The position numbers and the translations under genes were made by a program. 64,000 bases of DNA from Mycobacterium colombiense (GTDB lineage: Bacteria > Actinomycetota > Actinomycetes > Mycobacteriales > Mycobacteriaceae). Positions 18,127 through 26,589 of this stretch are shown here, in pieces. The stretch lies in NCBI RefSeq assembly GCF_001953985.1, contig NZ_MBEI01000058.1, forward strand, positions 62,001-126,000, written 5' to 3'. The number at the start of each line of letters is the position of its first letter. Positions within the stretch are counted from its first letter, which is position 1. Under the pieces are notes generated by a model. The model was given only the letters and a program-made list of their open reading frames with translations. It was not told the DNA's origin and did not search any database.

Positions 18127-19020
18127 CTACAGCGAGCCGATGCTGGACTGCGGGCTCTGCGAGAATCCCCAGTCGAACAGCGTCGCCGCCTGATCCCAGT
18201 ACGTCGGTCCGCCCTCTTTGATCAGCCCGTACATCATGGCGATCACCAGCCGGCGGCCCCCGCGCGCGGCGGCCCCGACGAAGGTCTTGCGGGCGGCGTT
18301 GGTGAAGCCGGTCTTGCCGCCGATCGCGCCGGGATAGCGCTGCAACAGCTCGTCCTGGTTTTCGATCGGGTGATCGCCGTTGTCGCCGGGGAACATCGCC
18401 GACGGCTCGGCGGTGATCTGCGCGAACACCGGATTGGCCATCGCCGCGCGGAAGATTACCGCCAGGTCGTGCGCCGTCGACGCGCCCGAACCCCCGGGCC
18501 CGTCCAGGCCGGAAGGTGTCGCGGCGTGCGTGTTGGTGGCGCCCAGCGAGGCCGCCTTGGCGTTCATCTTGGCCACCGTGACGTCCGGTCCACCCAGCAT
18601 GTGCGCCAGCGTGTTGGCGGCGTCGTTACCGGAGACCAACAGCAGGCCGTCCAGCAGTTGGCGCGCGGTGTAGGTGCGGCCCGGTTTGATCCCGACGCAG
18701 TTGCACTCCACCTGGGTGTCGGCGACGTCGGCGACCACCGTGGAGTCCAGGCTCACCGAGTCCAGCACCACCTGGGCCAACAGCGTCTTGATGGTGCTCG
18801 CCGGCGGGTGGGCGACATCCTGGTCGCGGCCGGCCAGCACCTGACCGCTGTCCAGGTCGGCGATGATCCAGGTTCGGGCCGGCCCGTCGGGAATGGGAAT
18901 CGAGCCGACCGGCTGCGAGTTGTCCGCCCAGGCGGGGGACATGGTGACGGTGGCGGTGCAGGTACCGAGCGCGAGCAGGGTAGCGGCCATCCTGAACCCC
19001 AGGGCCGTGAGCTTCCGCAT
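18127..19020 (-). CDS. dacB2: D-alanyl-D-alanine carboxypeptidase DacB2
   Basis: This is a low-molecular-mass penicillin-binding protein trimming peptidoglycan pentapeptides. From ATG at 19020 the product is 297 residues with a signal peptide of about 32 residues ending near PAWADN. Catalytic motifs are Ser75-Thr-Ile-Lys78, SGN (VSGNDAAN) and KTG (GGKTGFTN). An upstream in-frame ATG would run into the divergent gene's promoter, so the shorter start is preferred. Confidence 0.94.
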   Translation of the reverse strand: MRKLTALGFRMAATLLALGTCTATVTMSPAWADNSQPVGSIPIPDGPARTWIIADLDSGQVLAGRDQDVAHPPASTIKTLLAQVVLDSVSLDSTVVADVADTQVECNCVGIKPGRTYTARQLLDGLLLVSGNDAANTLAHMLGGPDVTVAKMNAKAASLGATNTHAATPSGLDGPGGSGASTAHDLAVIFRAAMANPVFAQITAEPSAMFPGDNGDHPIENQDELLQRYPGAIGGKTGFTNAARKTFVGAAARGGRRLVIAMMYGLIKEGGPTYWDQAATLFDWGFSQSPQSSIGSL

Positions 19021-19065
19021 GGCCGCAAAGTCTAACTTCCGACCCTGTTCGCGGCGGATCTTCAG

Positions 19066-19081
19066 TACTGTCCGATGCATG
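19066..19081 (+). promoter_or_regulatory. Leaderless -10 box for the NTF2-like gene
   Basis: TACTGT at 19066-19071 precedes the ATG at 19079 by seven bases. The intergenic space to the divergent dacB2 start is only 58 bp, so the two promoters must be very close or overlap. Confidence 0.5.
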
Positions 19082-19498
19082 TTGAGCCTGGAAGAGATCT
19101 CGGATCGACTCGAGATCCAGCAGCTTCTGGTGGATTACTCCACCGCCATCGACAACCGGCGATTCGACGATCTGGACAAGGTCTTCACGCCGGACGCCTA
19201 CATCGACTACACGGCTCTGGGCGGCATCGAGGGTCAGTACCCGGAGGTGAAGAAGTGGCTGGCCGAGGTGCTGCCCAACTTCCCGGTGTACGCACACATG
19301 CTGGGCAACTTCTCGGTCCGGATCGACGGGGACAAGGCCTCGTCACGGGTGATCTGCTTCAACCCGATGGTGCTCGGCGGTGACAAGGACCAGGTGCTTT
19401 TCTGCGGGCTCTGGTACGACGACGAGTTCCTGCGCACGCCCGAAGGCTGGCGCATGACCCGGCGGGCGGAGACCAAGGTCTTCCAGAAAGTGATGTGA
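19079..19498 (+). CDS. SnoaL/NTF2-like protein (Rv2910c-like)
   Basis: This 139-residue protein has the NTF2-like (SnoaL_4) pattern: an N-terminal helix (EEISDRLEIQQLLVDYSTAID), then FDDLDKVFTPDAYIDYTALGG and a beta-rich C-terminus ending in a MTRRAETKVF strand. The family includes small hydratases, isomerases and dehydratases, and the role here is unknown. It lies just before the rpsP cluster. Confidence 0.85.
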   Translation: MLSLEEISDRLEIQQLLVDYSTAIDNRRFDDLDKVFTPDAYIDYTALGGIEGQYPEVKKWLAEVLPNFPVYAHMLGNFSVRIDGDKASSRVICFNPMVLGGDKDQVLFCGLWYDDEFLRTPEGWRMTRRAETKVFQKVM

Positions 19499-19517
19499 TC
19501 CCCGCGTGTCGCGCGAT

Positions 19518-19547
19518 TTCTGATCGTCGCGGCTGTTCTGGCAGAAT
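19518..19547 (+). promoter_or_regulatory. Candidate housekeeping promoter for rpsP
   Basis: CAGAAT at 19542-19547 resembles the TAnAAT -10 consensus, with a weak -35 (TTCTGA, 19518-19523) 18 bases upstream. The leader to the rpsP ATG would be about 120 bases. The CAnAAT form recurs before rplS, pyrH and dxr in this window. Confidence 0.4.
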
Positions 19548-19673
19548 AGGCGGCTGTCCGCCGCGCGATCACGCATCGCCGACCGGTCATACACGCGAGG
19601 CAAAACCGGATCCGGGCATCCCGCCCCGATCGCTGAATTGCAGCGTGACACACACAGGAGAATTCGCTTAACC

Positions 19674-20195
19674 ATGGCTGTCAAGATCAAGCTCACCCGG
19701 CTTGGCAAGATCCGCAATCCCCAGTACCGCATCTCCGTCGCCGACGCCCGTACCCGCCGCGACGGCCGCTCCATCGAGGTCATCGGCCGCTACCACCCGA
19801 AGGAAGACCCGAGCCTCATCGAGATCAACTCCGAGCGCGCCCAGTACTGGCTGTCCGTGGGGGCTCAGCCCACCGAGCCGGTCCGCAAGCTGCTGCAGAT
19901 CACCGGCGACTGGCAGAAGTTCAAGGGCCTGCCCGGCGCCGAGGGCCGCCTGAAGGCCGCCCCGGCCAAGCCCAGCAAGCTGGAGCTGTTCAACGCCGCG
20001 CTGGCCGACGCCGACGGCGGACCGACCACCGAGGCCGCGAAGCCGAAGAAGAAGGCCCCGGCCAAGAAGGCCGCCAAGGGCGCGGACGAGGCCGCCGAGC
20101 CGGAGGCCGCCGCCGAGACCCCGGCGGAGAACGCCGCTGAGGCCGAGGCGCCCGCCGAGGGCGGCGAGCAGGCCGAGCCGACCACCGAAAGCTGA
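19674..20195 (+). CDS. rpsP: 30S ribosomal protein S16
   Basis: The first 80 or so residues are canonical bS16 (MAVKIKLTRLGK, then VADARTRRDGR). The 173-residue product continues with a long Ala/Glu/Lys-rich low-complexity tail typical of mycobacterial S16. AGGAG lies 12 bases before the ATG at 19674. It heads a compact cluster with the KH protein, rimM and trmD. Confidence 0.97.
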   Translation: MAVKIKLTRLGKIRNPQYRISVADARTRRDGRSIEVIGRYHPKEDPSLIEINSERAQYWLSVGAQPTEPVRKLLQITGDWQKFKGLPGAEGRLKAAPAKPSKLELFNAALADADGGPTTEAAKPKKKAPAKKAAKGADEAAEPEAAAETPAENAAEAEAPAEGGEQAEPTTES

Positions 20196-20203
20196 CCGCG
20201 GCG

Positions 20204-20446
20204 ATGAGTACGGTTGTCGTTGACGCTGTTGAGCACCTGGTTCGCGGGATTGTCGACAACCCCGACGACGTCCGGGTCGACATGGTGACCAGCCGCCGCG
20301 GGCGGACGGTCGAGGTTCACGTCCATCCCGACGATCTGGGCAAGGTGATTGGGCGCGGCGGCCGCACCGCGACCGCACTGCGCACCCTGGTCGCCGGCAT
20401 CGGCGGTCGCGGCATCCGCGTCGACGTGGTGGACACCGACCAGTAG
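20204..20446 (+). CDS. KH-domain RNA-binding protein (KhpA-like)
   Basis: This 80-residue single KH-domain protein has the GXXG RNA-binding loop in VIGRGGRTATALR. Such proteins bind RNA and, with KhpB, influence cell elongation in Gram-positives. It starts 8 bases after rpsP and precedes rimM, the usual position of this gene. Confidence 0.93.
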   Translation: MSTVVVDAVEHLVRGIVDNPDDVRVDMVTSRRGRTVEVHVHPDDLGKVIGRGGRTATALRTLVAGIGGRGIRVDVVDTDQ

Positions 20447-20470
20447 GGCAGCGCTGCTCATGGAACTCCG

Positions 20471-20998
20471 TTGGAGTTGACCGTCGGGCGCGTGGTGAAA
20501 GCCCACGGCATCACCGGCGAGGTGGTCGTCGAGGTTCGCACCGACGATCCCGACGCCCGCTTCGCACCGGGTAACGCGTTGCGCGCCAAGCATTCCCGCA
20601 CCGGCTGGGAGCGTGAGCTCACCGTCGAGAGCGCGCGCGAACACGGCGGGCGGCTGCTGGTGCGGCTGGCCGGTGTCACCGACCGTGACGCGGCCGACGC
20701 GCTGCGCGGCACCCTGTTCGTCGTCGATTCCGGCGACTTGCCCGACATCGACGAGGCGGACACCTACTACGACCATCAGCTCGAGGGCCTGCGCGTGCGC
20801 ACCACCGCGGGCGAGCAGATCGGAGTCGTGGCCGAGGTGCTGCACACCGCCGCGGGTGAACTGTTGGCGGTGCGGCGGGATTCGGGCGACGAGAAGCGGG
20901 AAGTGTTGGTGCCGTTCGTGTCCGCGATCGTCACGTCGGTGTCGCTGGACGACGGCACCGTCGAGATCGACCCGCCCGAAGGCCTGCTGGACCTGTAG
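20471..20998 (+). CDS. rimM: Ribosome maturation factor RimM
   Basis: RimM assists 30S head assembly and binds S19. The product is 175 residues, with an N-terminal RimM beta-barrel (TVGRVVKAHGITGEV) and a C-terminal PRC-barrel (YYDHQLEGLRV). The start appears to be TTG at 20471, giving (M)ELTVGRVV. The ATG 11 bases upstream is out of frame, and no other start lies before the conserved N-terminus. Confidence 0.95.
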   Translation: MELTVGRVVKAHGITGEVVVEVRTDDPDARFAPGNALRAKHSRTGWERELTVESAREHGGRLLVRLAGVTDRDAADALRGTLFVVDSGDLPDIDEADTYYDHQLEGLRVRTTAGEQIGVVAEVLHTAAGELLAVRRDSGDEKREVLVPFVSAIVTSVSLDDGTVEIDPPEGLLDL

Positions 20999-21007
20999 GC
21001 CTGCAAT

Positions 21008-21721
21008 ATGAGAATCGACGTCGTCACGATCTTTCCGGCCTATCTGGACCCGCTGCGGCAATCGTTGCCCGGCAAGGCGATCCAGTCCGGCCTGGTCGAT
21101 CTGCAGGTGCACGACCTGCGGCGCTGGACGTATGACGTGCACCGCTCGGTCGACGATTCCCCCTACGGCGGCGGTCCCGGGATGGTGATGAAGGCGCCGG
21201 TGTGGGGTGAGGCGCTCGATGAGATCGCCTCCGAGGAAACACTTTTGGTCGTTCCCACCCCCGCCGGGCGGTTGTTCACGCAGGCGACGGCCGCGCGCTG
21301 GAGCGCCGAGAACCACCTGGTGTTCGCGTGTGGCCGTTACGAGGGCATCGATCAGCGGGTCATCGAGGACGCCGCGGGGCGGATGCGGGTCGAAGAGGTC
21401 TCGATCGGCGACTACGTGCTGCCGGGCGGCGAGTCGGCGGCCGTGGTGATGATAGAGGCCGTGCTGCGCCTGCTCGACGGGGTGCTTGGCAATCCCGCGT
21501 CGCACCGCGAGGATTCGCACTCACCGGCGCTGGACCGGCGCCTGGAGGGGCCCAGCTACACCCGGCCGCCGAGCTGGCGCGGGCTCGACGTCCCCGAGGT
21601 GCTGCTGTCGGGTGACCACGCGCGAATCGCCGCGTGGCGCCGGGAGATCTCGTTGCAGCGCACCCGCGAACGCCGGCCCGAACTGGTTGAGCCCGAAGTA
21701 ATTGAGCCCGAAAGCGATTGA
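21008..21721 (+). CDS. trmD: tRNA (guanine-37-N1)-methyltransferase
   Basis: This SPOUT-class methyltransferase makes m1G37 in tRNA and prevents frameshifting. The 237 residues include N-terminal MRIDVVTIFPAYLDPL and SPYGGGPGMVMK. The trefoil-knot AdoMet site is seen in CGRYEGIDQRV and the glycine-rich LPGGESAAVVM. It is 9 bases after rimM and convergent with lppW, with only 5 bases between the two stops. Confidence 0.96.
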   Translation: MRIDVVTIFPAYLDPLRQSLPGKAIQSGLVDLQVHDLRRWTYDVHRSVDDSPYGGGPGMVMKAPVWGEALDEIASEETLLVVPTPAGRLFTQATAARWSAENHLVFACGRYEGIDQRVIEDAAGRMRVEEVSIGDYVLPGGESAAVVMIEAVLRLLDGVLGNPASHREDSHSPALDRRLEGPSYTRPPSWRGLDVPEVLLSGDHARIAAWRREISLQRTRERRPELVEPEVIEPESD

Positions 21722-21726
21722 GCCCG

Positions 21727-22704
21727 TCAGAGCCCGTGCCGGGGCACCTCGACGCGGCCCTCGGGAAATATCGTCCTGACCGCCCGGGTGATGGTGTCGC
21801 GGGCGGTGGCGTCGTCGGCGGGCTGCAGGGACTGGACCACCATGATGTAGCGGTGATCGGCCCCGATCACGCCGGTGGACAGATGCATCCAGTCGCTGCC
21901 GATGCAGCACATCCAGCCCTGCTTGACCGCGACCGGCTCGGCGTACAGACCGTCCGGGATGCCGAACCGCTGCGGGTAGCCGTCGAGCCCGGTGGGGGTG
22001 GACTGCGCCAGGTCGTTCACGATGATCCTGGCGTCATCGGCCGGCAGGCCTCCCGATCCGTCCAGCAGCATCTGGTAGTAGCGGATCAGGTCGGTCACCG
22101 AGCTCATCGTGTTCCACCACCGCCCGTCGCTGGGCGGGGTGGTGGAGGACAGGCCATAGCGGGACGCGACCTCCGTGATGATCGCGGCTCCACCGCCCTC
22201 CCCCCAGAACTTCTCGGCCGCGCCGTCGTCGGATGACTGCAGCATGATGTCCAGTGCCTGGCGGTCGTCGGCGCTCAGCGGCGCCTTGCCTTCGGACTCG
22301 TGCAGCAGCAGATCGTCTGCGATGAACAGCTTGGCCACCGACGCGGTGCCGATGACCTGGCTGTTGCCATTGGAGATCAGCTGATGGGTGTTGCGATCGA
22401 GGATGGCCACCGACAGGGCGGCGCCGCTGCCGGCGGCCTCGTCGGCGGCCTGCTGGACGCGGGCCTGCAACTGGCCGAACCCAGGCCCCGGTAGCGCCTG
22501 GGCCGGCTGCGGGGGTGTGGCCGCCTCGAGCATCAGCGTGGTCGACTGCGGGGGAGTCGAGGTGGGTGGCGCGGAGATGACCCGGACGGGCGCAGTGACC
22601 GGCAGGTCGTACACCTTCGCCTGGACCAGCGCCTCGGAACCGGCGGCAACCACCAACGTCACCGCCGCCGTGGCGGTGAACAGCGTCAGCGGACGTACCC
22701 GCAT
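21727..22704 (-). CDS. LppW-like exported serine beta-lactamase-fold protein without lipobox Cys
   Basis: This 325-residue protein sits in the position of M. tuberculosis lppW. The N-terminal signal sequence runs MRVRPLTLF to LVVAAGS. The fold is class A beta-lactamase-like with SxxK in ASVAKLF and a conserved GWMCCIGSDW segment. The family is annotated as lipoprotein, but here the expected lipobox cysteine is a serine (AAGSEAL, codon TCC). The protein may therefore be secreted or N-terminally anchored rather than lipidated. ATG at 22704 directly precedes the signal peptide. Its biochemical role is unknown. Confidence 0.85.
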   Translation of the reverse strand: MRVRPLTLFTATAAVTLVVAAGSEALVQAKVYDLPVTAPVRVISAPPTSTPPQSTTLMLEAATPPQPAQALPGPGFGQLQARVQQAADEAAGSGAALSVAILDRNTHQLISNGNSQVIGTASVAKLFIADDLLLHESEGKAPLSADDRQALDIMLQSSDDGAAEKFWGEGGGAAIITEVASRYGLSSTTPPSDGRWWNTMSSVTDLIRYYQMLLDGSGGLPADDARIIVNDLAQSTPTGLDGYPQRFGIPDGLYAEPVAVKQGWMCCIGSDWMHLSTGVIGADHRYIMVVQSLQPADDATARDTITRAVRTIFPEGRVEVPRHGL

Positions 22705-23047
22705 TCGACTCCTCCGGCGAGACTTCGACACAGTGCAACAGCGGGACCCTCGCGCCACCTGCACCGGCCATCACGCCCCTGCACGGGTAGCGCGTTCTGA
22801 CCCCAGTCATATGTACCATTTACCAGCGCGTTTGGCGCGTTACGAACCGCCGACCAGGCTGTGATTTTCGCAGCACGCGCCCCGTCTGGCACAATTGACC
22901 AGTTGTCTCCAGGGGTCGCAGGCCGGTTGGGCCGTTTCCCGCCCGCTGCGAGATACGCCAGTAAGCCCGAAACCATCGGCTGGGCGACCGCCTCACACCC
23001 GCGTGTGGGTCGCTGTCGTCGGCCGCGACCTCAAGGAAGTGTCTCGC
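22705..23047. promoter_or_regulatory. Divergent lppW/rplS intergenic region with structured rplS leader
   Basis: This 343-bp gap has no credible gene. A promoter TTCGCA (22867-22872), 17 bases, CACAAT (22890-22895) points to rplS and implies a leader of about 145 bases. The leader can form a stem between TCGCAG and CTGCGA enclosing GGGC/GCCC pairs near 22917-22953. An AAGGAAG ribosome binding site precedes the ATG at 23048. Confidence 0.45.
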
Positions 23048-23389
23048 ATGAACCGGCTGGACTTCGTCGATCAGGCGTCGCTGCGCGACGATATCCCGGT
23101 GTTCGGCCCGGGCGACACCATCAACGTGCACGTCAAGGTCATCGAGGGCGCCAAGGAGCGCATCCAGGTATTCAAGGGCGTGGTGATCCGTCGTCAGGGC
23201 GGTGGCATCCGCGAGACCTTCACCGTGCGCAAGGAAAGCTATGGCGTCGGCGTCGAGCGGACCTTCCCGGTGCACTCGCCCAACATCGACCACATCCAAG
23301 TGGTGACTCGCGGTGACGTCCGCCGCGCGAAGCTGTACTACCTGCGTGAACTGCGCGGCAAGAAGGCCAAGATCAAGGAGAAGCGCTGA
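23048..23389 (+). CDS. rplS: 50S ribosomal protein L19
   Basis: The product is 113 residues starting MNRLDFVDQASLRDD, canonical bL19 with the FRxGDTIxVHVKV-type core and a basic C-terminus (RGKKAKIKEKR). L19 sits at the 30S-50S interface. The ATG at 23048 has AAGGAAG upstream, and the longer open frame before it is intergenic leader. Confidence 0.97.
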   Translation: MNRLDFVDQASLRDDIPVFGPGDTINVHVKVIEGAKERIQVFKGVVIRRQGGGIRETFTVRKESYGVGVERTFPVHSPNIDHIQVVTRGDVRRAKLYYLRELRGKKAKIKEKR

Positions 23390-23471
23390 GCCGGGACGCC
23401 TTGGTGGCGCTGCTGATTCGTCCCACCGTTTCGCCGGTGCGCCGGTCTGGGCGGCCCCAACATGCGCTGGC

Positions 23472-23486
23472 TACGCTGATCTCGTG
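23472..23486 (+). promoter_or_regulatory. Leaderless -10 box for lepB
   Basis: TACGCT at 23472-23477 stands six bases before the GTG at 23484, with no Shine-Dalgarno sequence. This supports GTG as the start of lepB and an own promoter inside the rplS-rnhB cluster. Confidence 0.5.
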
Positions 23487-24389
23487 ACCGATACCGCGGA
23501 TTCATCGAAGCCCGAGCCCCACGCCGGCGAGTCAGATCCGAAGGTCTCTACCCGCAACCCTGAGACGCGCCCCGACGAGGCCGCGACGACGGCCGGATCG
23601 GTCCCCGAACCGGGGCCGGCGACCGAGACGCCCGACGAGGGCGAACCCGAGGACCCCAAGCGTTCGACGTTGCGCGAGTTCGCGCTCCTGGCGGTGATCG
23701 CCGTCGTCCTCTACTACGTCATGTTGACGTTCGTGGCGCGCCCCTACCTGATCCCGTCGGAATCCATGGAGCCCACGCTGCACGGCTGCACGGGCTGCGT
23801 CGGCGACCGGATCATGGTCGACAAGGTCAGCTACCGCTTCAGCGCGCCGCGCCCCGGTGACGTCATCGTCTTCAAGGGTCCGCCGCCGTGGAACCTCGGC
23901 TACAAGTCGATCCGGTCCAACAACACCGTGCTGCGCTGGGTGCAGAACGGGCTGTCCTTCGTCGGCTTCGTGCCGCCCGACGAGAACGACCTGGTCAAAC
24001 GGGTCATCGCGGTGGGCGGGCAGACGGTGCAATGCCGGGCCGACACCGGATTGACGGTCGACGGCAAGCCGCTGAAGGAGCCGTACCTGGATCGCAACAC
24101 CATGGCCGCCGACCCGTCGGTGTACCCGTGCCTGGGCAGTGAGTTCGGGCCGGTTCACGTCCCGGCCGGACGGCTGTGGGTGATGGGCGACAACCGGACG
24201 CACTCGGCGGATTCGCGGGCCCACTGCACCAGCGTGCCGGCCGAGGCCCTCAAGGGCGTGCTGTGCACCGGCGACCCGACGTCGGGAACCGTGCCGGTGT
24301 CCAACGTGATCGGAAAAGCCAGGTTCATCGTGTGGCCGCCATCCCGGTGGGGCGGCGTGGGATCGGTGAACCCGCAGCAGAATCGGTAG
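23484..24389 (+). CDS. lepB: Type I signal peptidase LepB
   Basis: This membrane peptidase removes signal peptides from exported proteins. The 301 residues begin with about 65 cytosolic, acidic, Pro-rich residues, then one membrane helix (FALLAVIAVVLYYVML). The catalytic Ser94 is in PSESMEPT and general-base Lys172 in DLVKRVIAVGG. The conserved GDNR box appears as MGDNRTHSADSR. Two nearby cysteines in HGCTGC follow the serine. rnhB begins two bases after the stop. Confidence 0.95.
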   Translation: MTDTADSSKPEPHAGESDPKVSTRNPETRPDEAATTAGSVPEPGPATETPDEGEPEDPKRSTLREFALLAVIAVVLYYVMLTFVARPYLIPSESMEPTLHGCTGCVGDRIMVDKVSYRFSAPRPGDVIVFKGPPPWNLGYKSIRSNNTVLRWVQNGLSFVGFVPPDENDLVKRVIAVGGQTVQCRADTGLTVDGKPLKEPYLDRNTMAADPSVYPCLGSEFGPVHVPAGRLWVMGDNRTHSADSRAHCTSVPAEALKGVLCTGDPTSGTVPVSNVIGKARFIVWPPSRWGGVGSVNPQQNR

Positions 24390-24391
24390 CC

Positions 24392-25198
24392 ATGGCCACG
24401 ACGTGGCCGCCGCGGACGGTGATCCGTAAATCATCGGGGTTGCGCACCCTGGAATCGGCGCTGTACCGCAGCGGGTTGGGCCCGGTGGCCGGCGTCGACG
24501 AGGTGGGCCGCGGCGCCTGCGCCGGACCGCTGGTGGTGGCGGCCTGCGTGCTCGGCCCGGGGCGAATGGAAAGCCTTGCCGCGCTTGATGATTCCAAGAA
24601 GCTCACCGAGGCCGCCCGGGAGAAGCTGTTTCCGCTGATCCGCCGCTACGCGCTGGCCTATCACGTGGTGTTCATCCCGCCCGCCGAGGTGGACCGGCGC
24701 GGCGTGCATGTCGCCAACATCGAGGGGATGCGCCGTGCCGTCGCCGGGCTGTCCGTGCGGCCCGGCTATGTGCTGAGCGACGGCTTCCGGGTGCCCGGGC
24801 TGGCCGTCCCGTCGCTGCCGGTCATCGGGGGCGACGCGGTCGCGGCGTGCATCGCGGCGGCCAGTGTGCTGGCGAAGGTCAGCCGGGACCGGTTGATGGT
24901 CGCCATGGAGGCCGACCATCCGGGCTACGGCTTCGCGCTGCACAAGGGCTACAGCACGCCCGCGCACAGCACGGCGCTGGCCCGGCTGGGCCCGTGCCCC
25001 GAGCATCGTTATTCGTTCATCAACGTGCGGCGGGTGGCCGACGGGTCGGGCAGTCGGGTGGTGGCCGACTGCCAACCGGACCCACCGCTGCAGCGGGACG
25101 GATACGGTGAGGAAAGATGGGATCAGGATTCCCACCCCGGCGAACGGCAGCTACCGCCGGGATGTCCGGGGAACGCTGTCTGGGAGAAGGACGTCTGA
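24392..25198 (+). CDS. rnhB: Ribonuclease HII
   Basis: This enzyme cleaves the RNA strand of RNA-DNA hybrids and misincorporated ribonucleotides. The 268 residues contain the DEVGRG active-site motif and further acidic ligands in DDSKKLT and LSDGF. The family helix AACIAAASVLAKVSRD is present. The last 45 or so residues are a poorly conserved polar tail. It starts two bases after lepB. Confidence 0.94.
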   Translation: MATTWPPRTVIRKSSGLRTLESALYRSGLGPVAGVDEVGRGACAGPLVVAACVLGPGRMESLAALDDSKKLTEAAREKLFPLIRRYALAYHVVFIPPAEVDRRGVHVANIEGMRRAVAGLSVRPGYVLSDGFRVPGLAVPSLPVIGGDAVAACIAAASVLAKVSRDRLMVAMEADHPGYGFALHKGYSTPAHSTALARLGPCPEHRYSFINVRRVADGSGSRVVADCQPDPPLQRDGYGEERWDQDSHPGERQLPPGCPGNAVWEKDV

Positions 25199-25202
25199 GC
25201 AG

Positions 25203-25508
25203 ATGAGTGCAGAAGATCTCGAAAAGTATGAAACCGAGATGGAGCTCTCGCTGTACCGCGAATACAAGGACATCGTCGGCCAATTCAGCTACGTCGTGGA
25301 GACCGAACGGCGCTTCTACCTGGCCAACAGCGTGGAGATGACGCCGAAGAACGCCGACGGCGAGGTCTACTTCGAGCTGCGGCTGTCCGACGCCTGGGTG
25401 TGGGACATGTACCGGCCGGCGCGGTTCGTCAAGCAGGTACGGGTGGTCACCTTCAAGGACGTCAACATCGAAGAGGTCGAAAAGCCCGAGCTGCGGCTTC
25501 CCGAGTAG
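25203..25508 (+). CDS. DUF2469 protein (Rv2901c-like)
   Basis: This 101-residue acidic protein (MSAEDLEKYETEMELSLYREY) belongs to DUF2469, which is highly conserved in actinobacteria and always near rnhB. The function is unknown. ATG at 25203 is four bases after the rnhB stop and gives the family length. Confidence 0.93.
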   Translation: MSAEDLEKYETEMELSLYREYKDIVGQFSYVVETERRFYLANSVEMTPKNADGEVYFELRLSDAWVWDMYRPARFVKQVRVVTFKDVNIEEVEKPELRLPE

Positions 25509-25514
25509 CCGCCG

Positions 25515-26285
25515 CTACGCGTTCGGCGGAACCTGGTTGTCGCCGGGGACCGGCAGCTGACCGCGGTGTTCGATGACCTCCCGGGCGACCTCGGCCAGCT
25601 TGACGTTGAGTGCCTGGGAGTGGCGCCGCAGCAGATCGAACGCGTCGTCCTCGCTCATTTCGTGCAGCATCATCAGCATGCCGACGGCCTTGCCGATCTC
25701 GCGGTTGCTCATCAACCCGCGGCGCAGGCTCGCCGCGTCCTCGCCTTTGTTGACGGCATTGATCGCGACGCTGGCGAATGCGGCCAGCACCGCCGCCCGC
25801 CCGGCGGACTCGGCGTCGAACATGTTCGGGGTGTCGCTGAACAGATTCAGTGCGGCGCCTTTGCGCTTGTCGACCAGCAGCCGAAACCCCATCGCGCCGC
25901 GCACCGGTGTCTCGGCGACCAGGACGGCGGCCAGCTTGGGCCACATCGACGACGTGGTCAGGTCCGTGTCGATCTGTGGCGTCTCTTCCTCGATGGCGTC
26001 GATGCACGGACCGTCGCCGGCGCGTCGTTCGAGGTCGTCTATGGCTTCGGCCAGCCTGTCACTGGCGCCCACGGTGACGTATCTGTCGTTCTCGCGCACC
26101 AGCAGGCTGGCGTGGTCGCAGCCGCGGACGGTCAAGGTGGCGGCAACGCAGATGGCGGCGTACATCTGGTTGACGTCCGAGCCCTGGTAGATGATCTCGG
26201 CGAGGGCGGCGAAAACCGTCGCGGGGTCGGCCTTCTCCCCGCCGTTCGCGGACGTGTCCGCGCCGGTCGTCGATTCCTGCCCCAT
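25515..26285 (-). CDS. GAF-ANTAR transcription antiterminator-type regulator
   Basis: The 256-residue protein has a GAF sensor domain (about 25-175) and a C-terminal ANTAR domain (about 188-240, LMSNREIGKAVGMLM...). ANTAR proteins bind paired hexaloop RNA hairpins and prevent termination. The sensed signal is unknown. In M. tuberculosis this position (between Rv2901c and fdhD) holds fdhF, so this regulator and the divergent epimerase gene are local replacements. It is separated from the epimerase by a 304-bp divergent region. Confidence 0.9.
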   Translation of the reverse strand: MGQESTTGADTSANGGEKADPATVFAALAEIIYQGSDVNQMYAAICVAATLTVRGCDHASLLVRENDRYVTVGASDRLAEAIDDLERRAGDGPCIDAIEEETPQIDTDLTTSSMWPKLAAVLVAETPVRGAMGFRLLVDKRKGAALNLFSDTPNMFDAESAGRAAVLAAFASVAINAVNKGEDAASLRRGLMSNREIGKAVGMLMMLHEMSEDDAFDLLRRHSQALNVKLAEVAREVIEHRGQLPVPGDNQVPPNA

Positions 26286-26589
26286 GCTGCGCCTCGTTTT
26301 CTGCAGTGCCGGCGGTGCCTGACCGCTTTCGATCGCCGTAAATTATCGGTCGCCGAGACCAGCCTTACACCCGGTTTCGTCTGGTTGCAGCTAACCAGCG
26401 GGCATCTTGTTGGTCACCGTCGACCGCCAAGCTACCGCTGACGAAGCGGAACGCCCGCACGTCCACCCGCCCACGAACCGCGAGACGCTGGAAAGATGGT
26501 TCTATCACGCGCCGATCGCGCGCGCCGGGGGCTCGGTGAGGTGCCGCACGCCGGGGTTTCAGCAGGCCGCGGGAGGGAAGGAAGTTCTG
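26286..26589. promoter_or_regulatory. Divergent regulatory region with 18-bp palindrome
   Basis: This 304-bp gap between the ANTAR gene and the epimerase gene has no gene. CTGGTTGCAGCTAACCAG at 26381-26398 has perfect 6-base arms and an AGCT-like centre, suitable for a dimeric regulator. A purine-rich run at 26571-26584 (GGGAGGGAAGGAAG) is the epimerase ribosome binding site. Confidence 0.4.

Noticed and set aside
19865..21520. 551-codon minus-strand open frame
   Set aside because: It runs antisense across rpsP, the KH gene, rimM and trmD, and its composition (His/Gln/Arg/Gly-rich) is typical of a shadow frame.
22895..23047. N-terminal extension of rplS
   Set aside because: The open frame extends upstream, but L19 begins at MNRLDF with its own AAGGAAG; the upstream part is leader.
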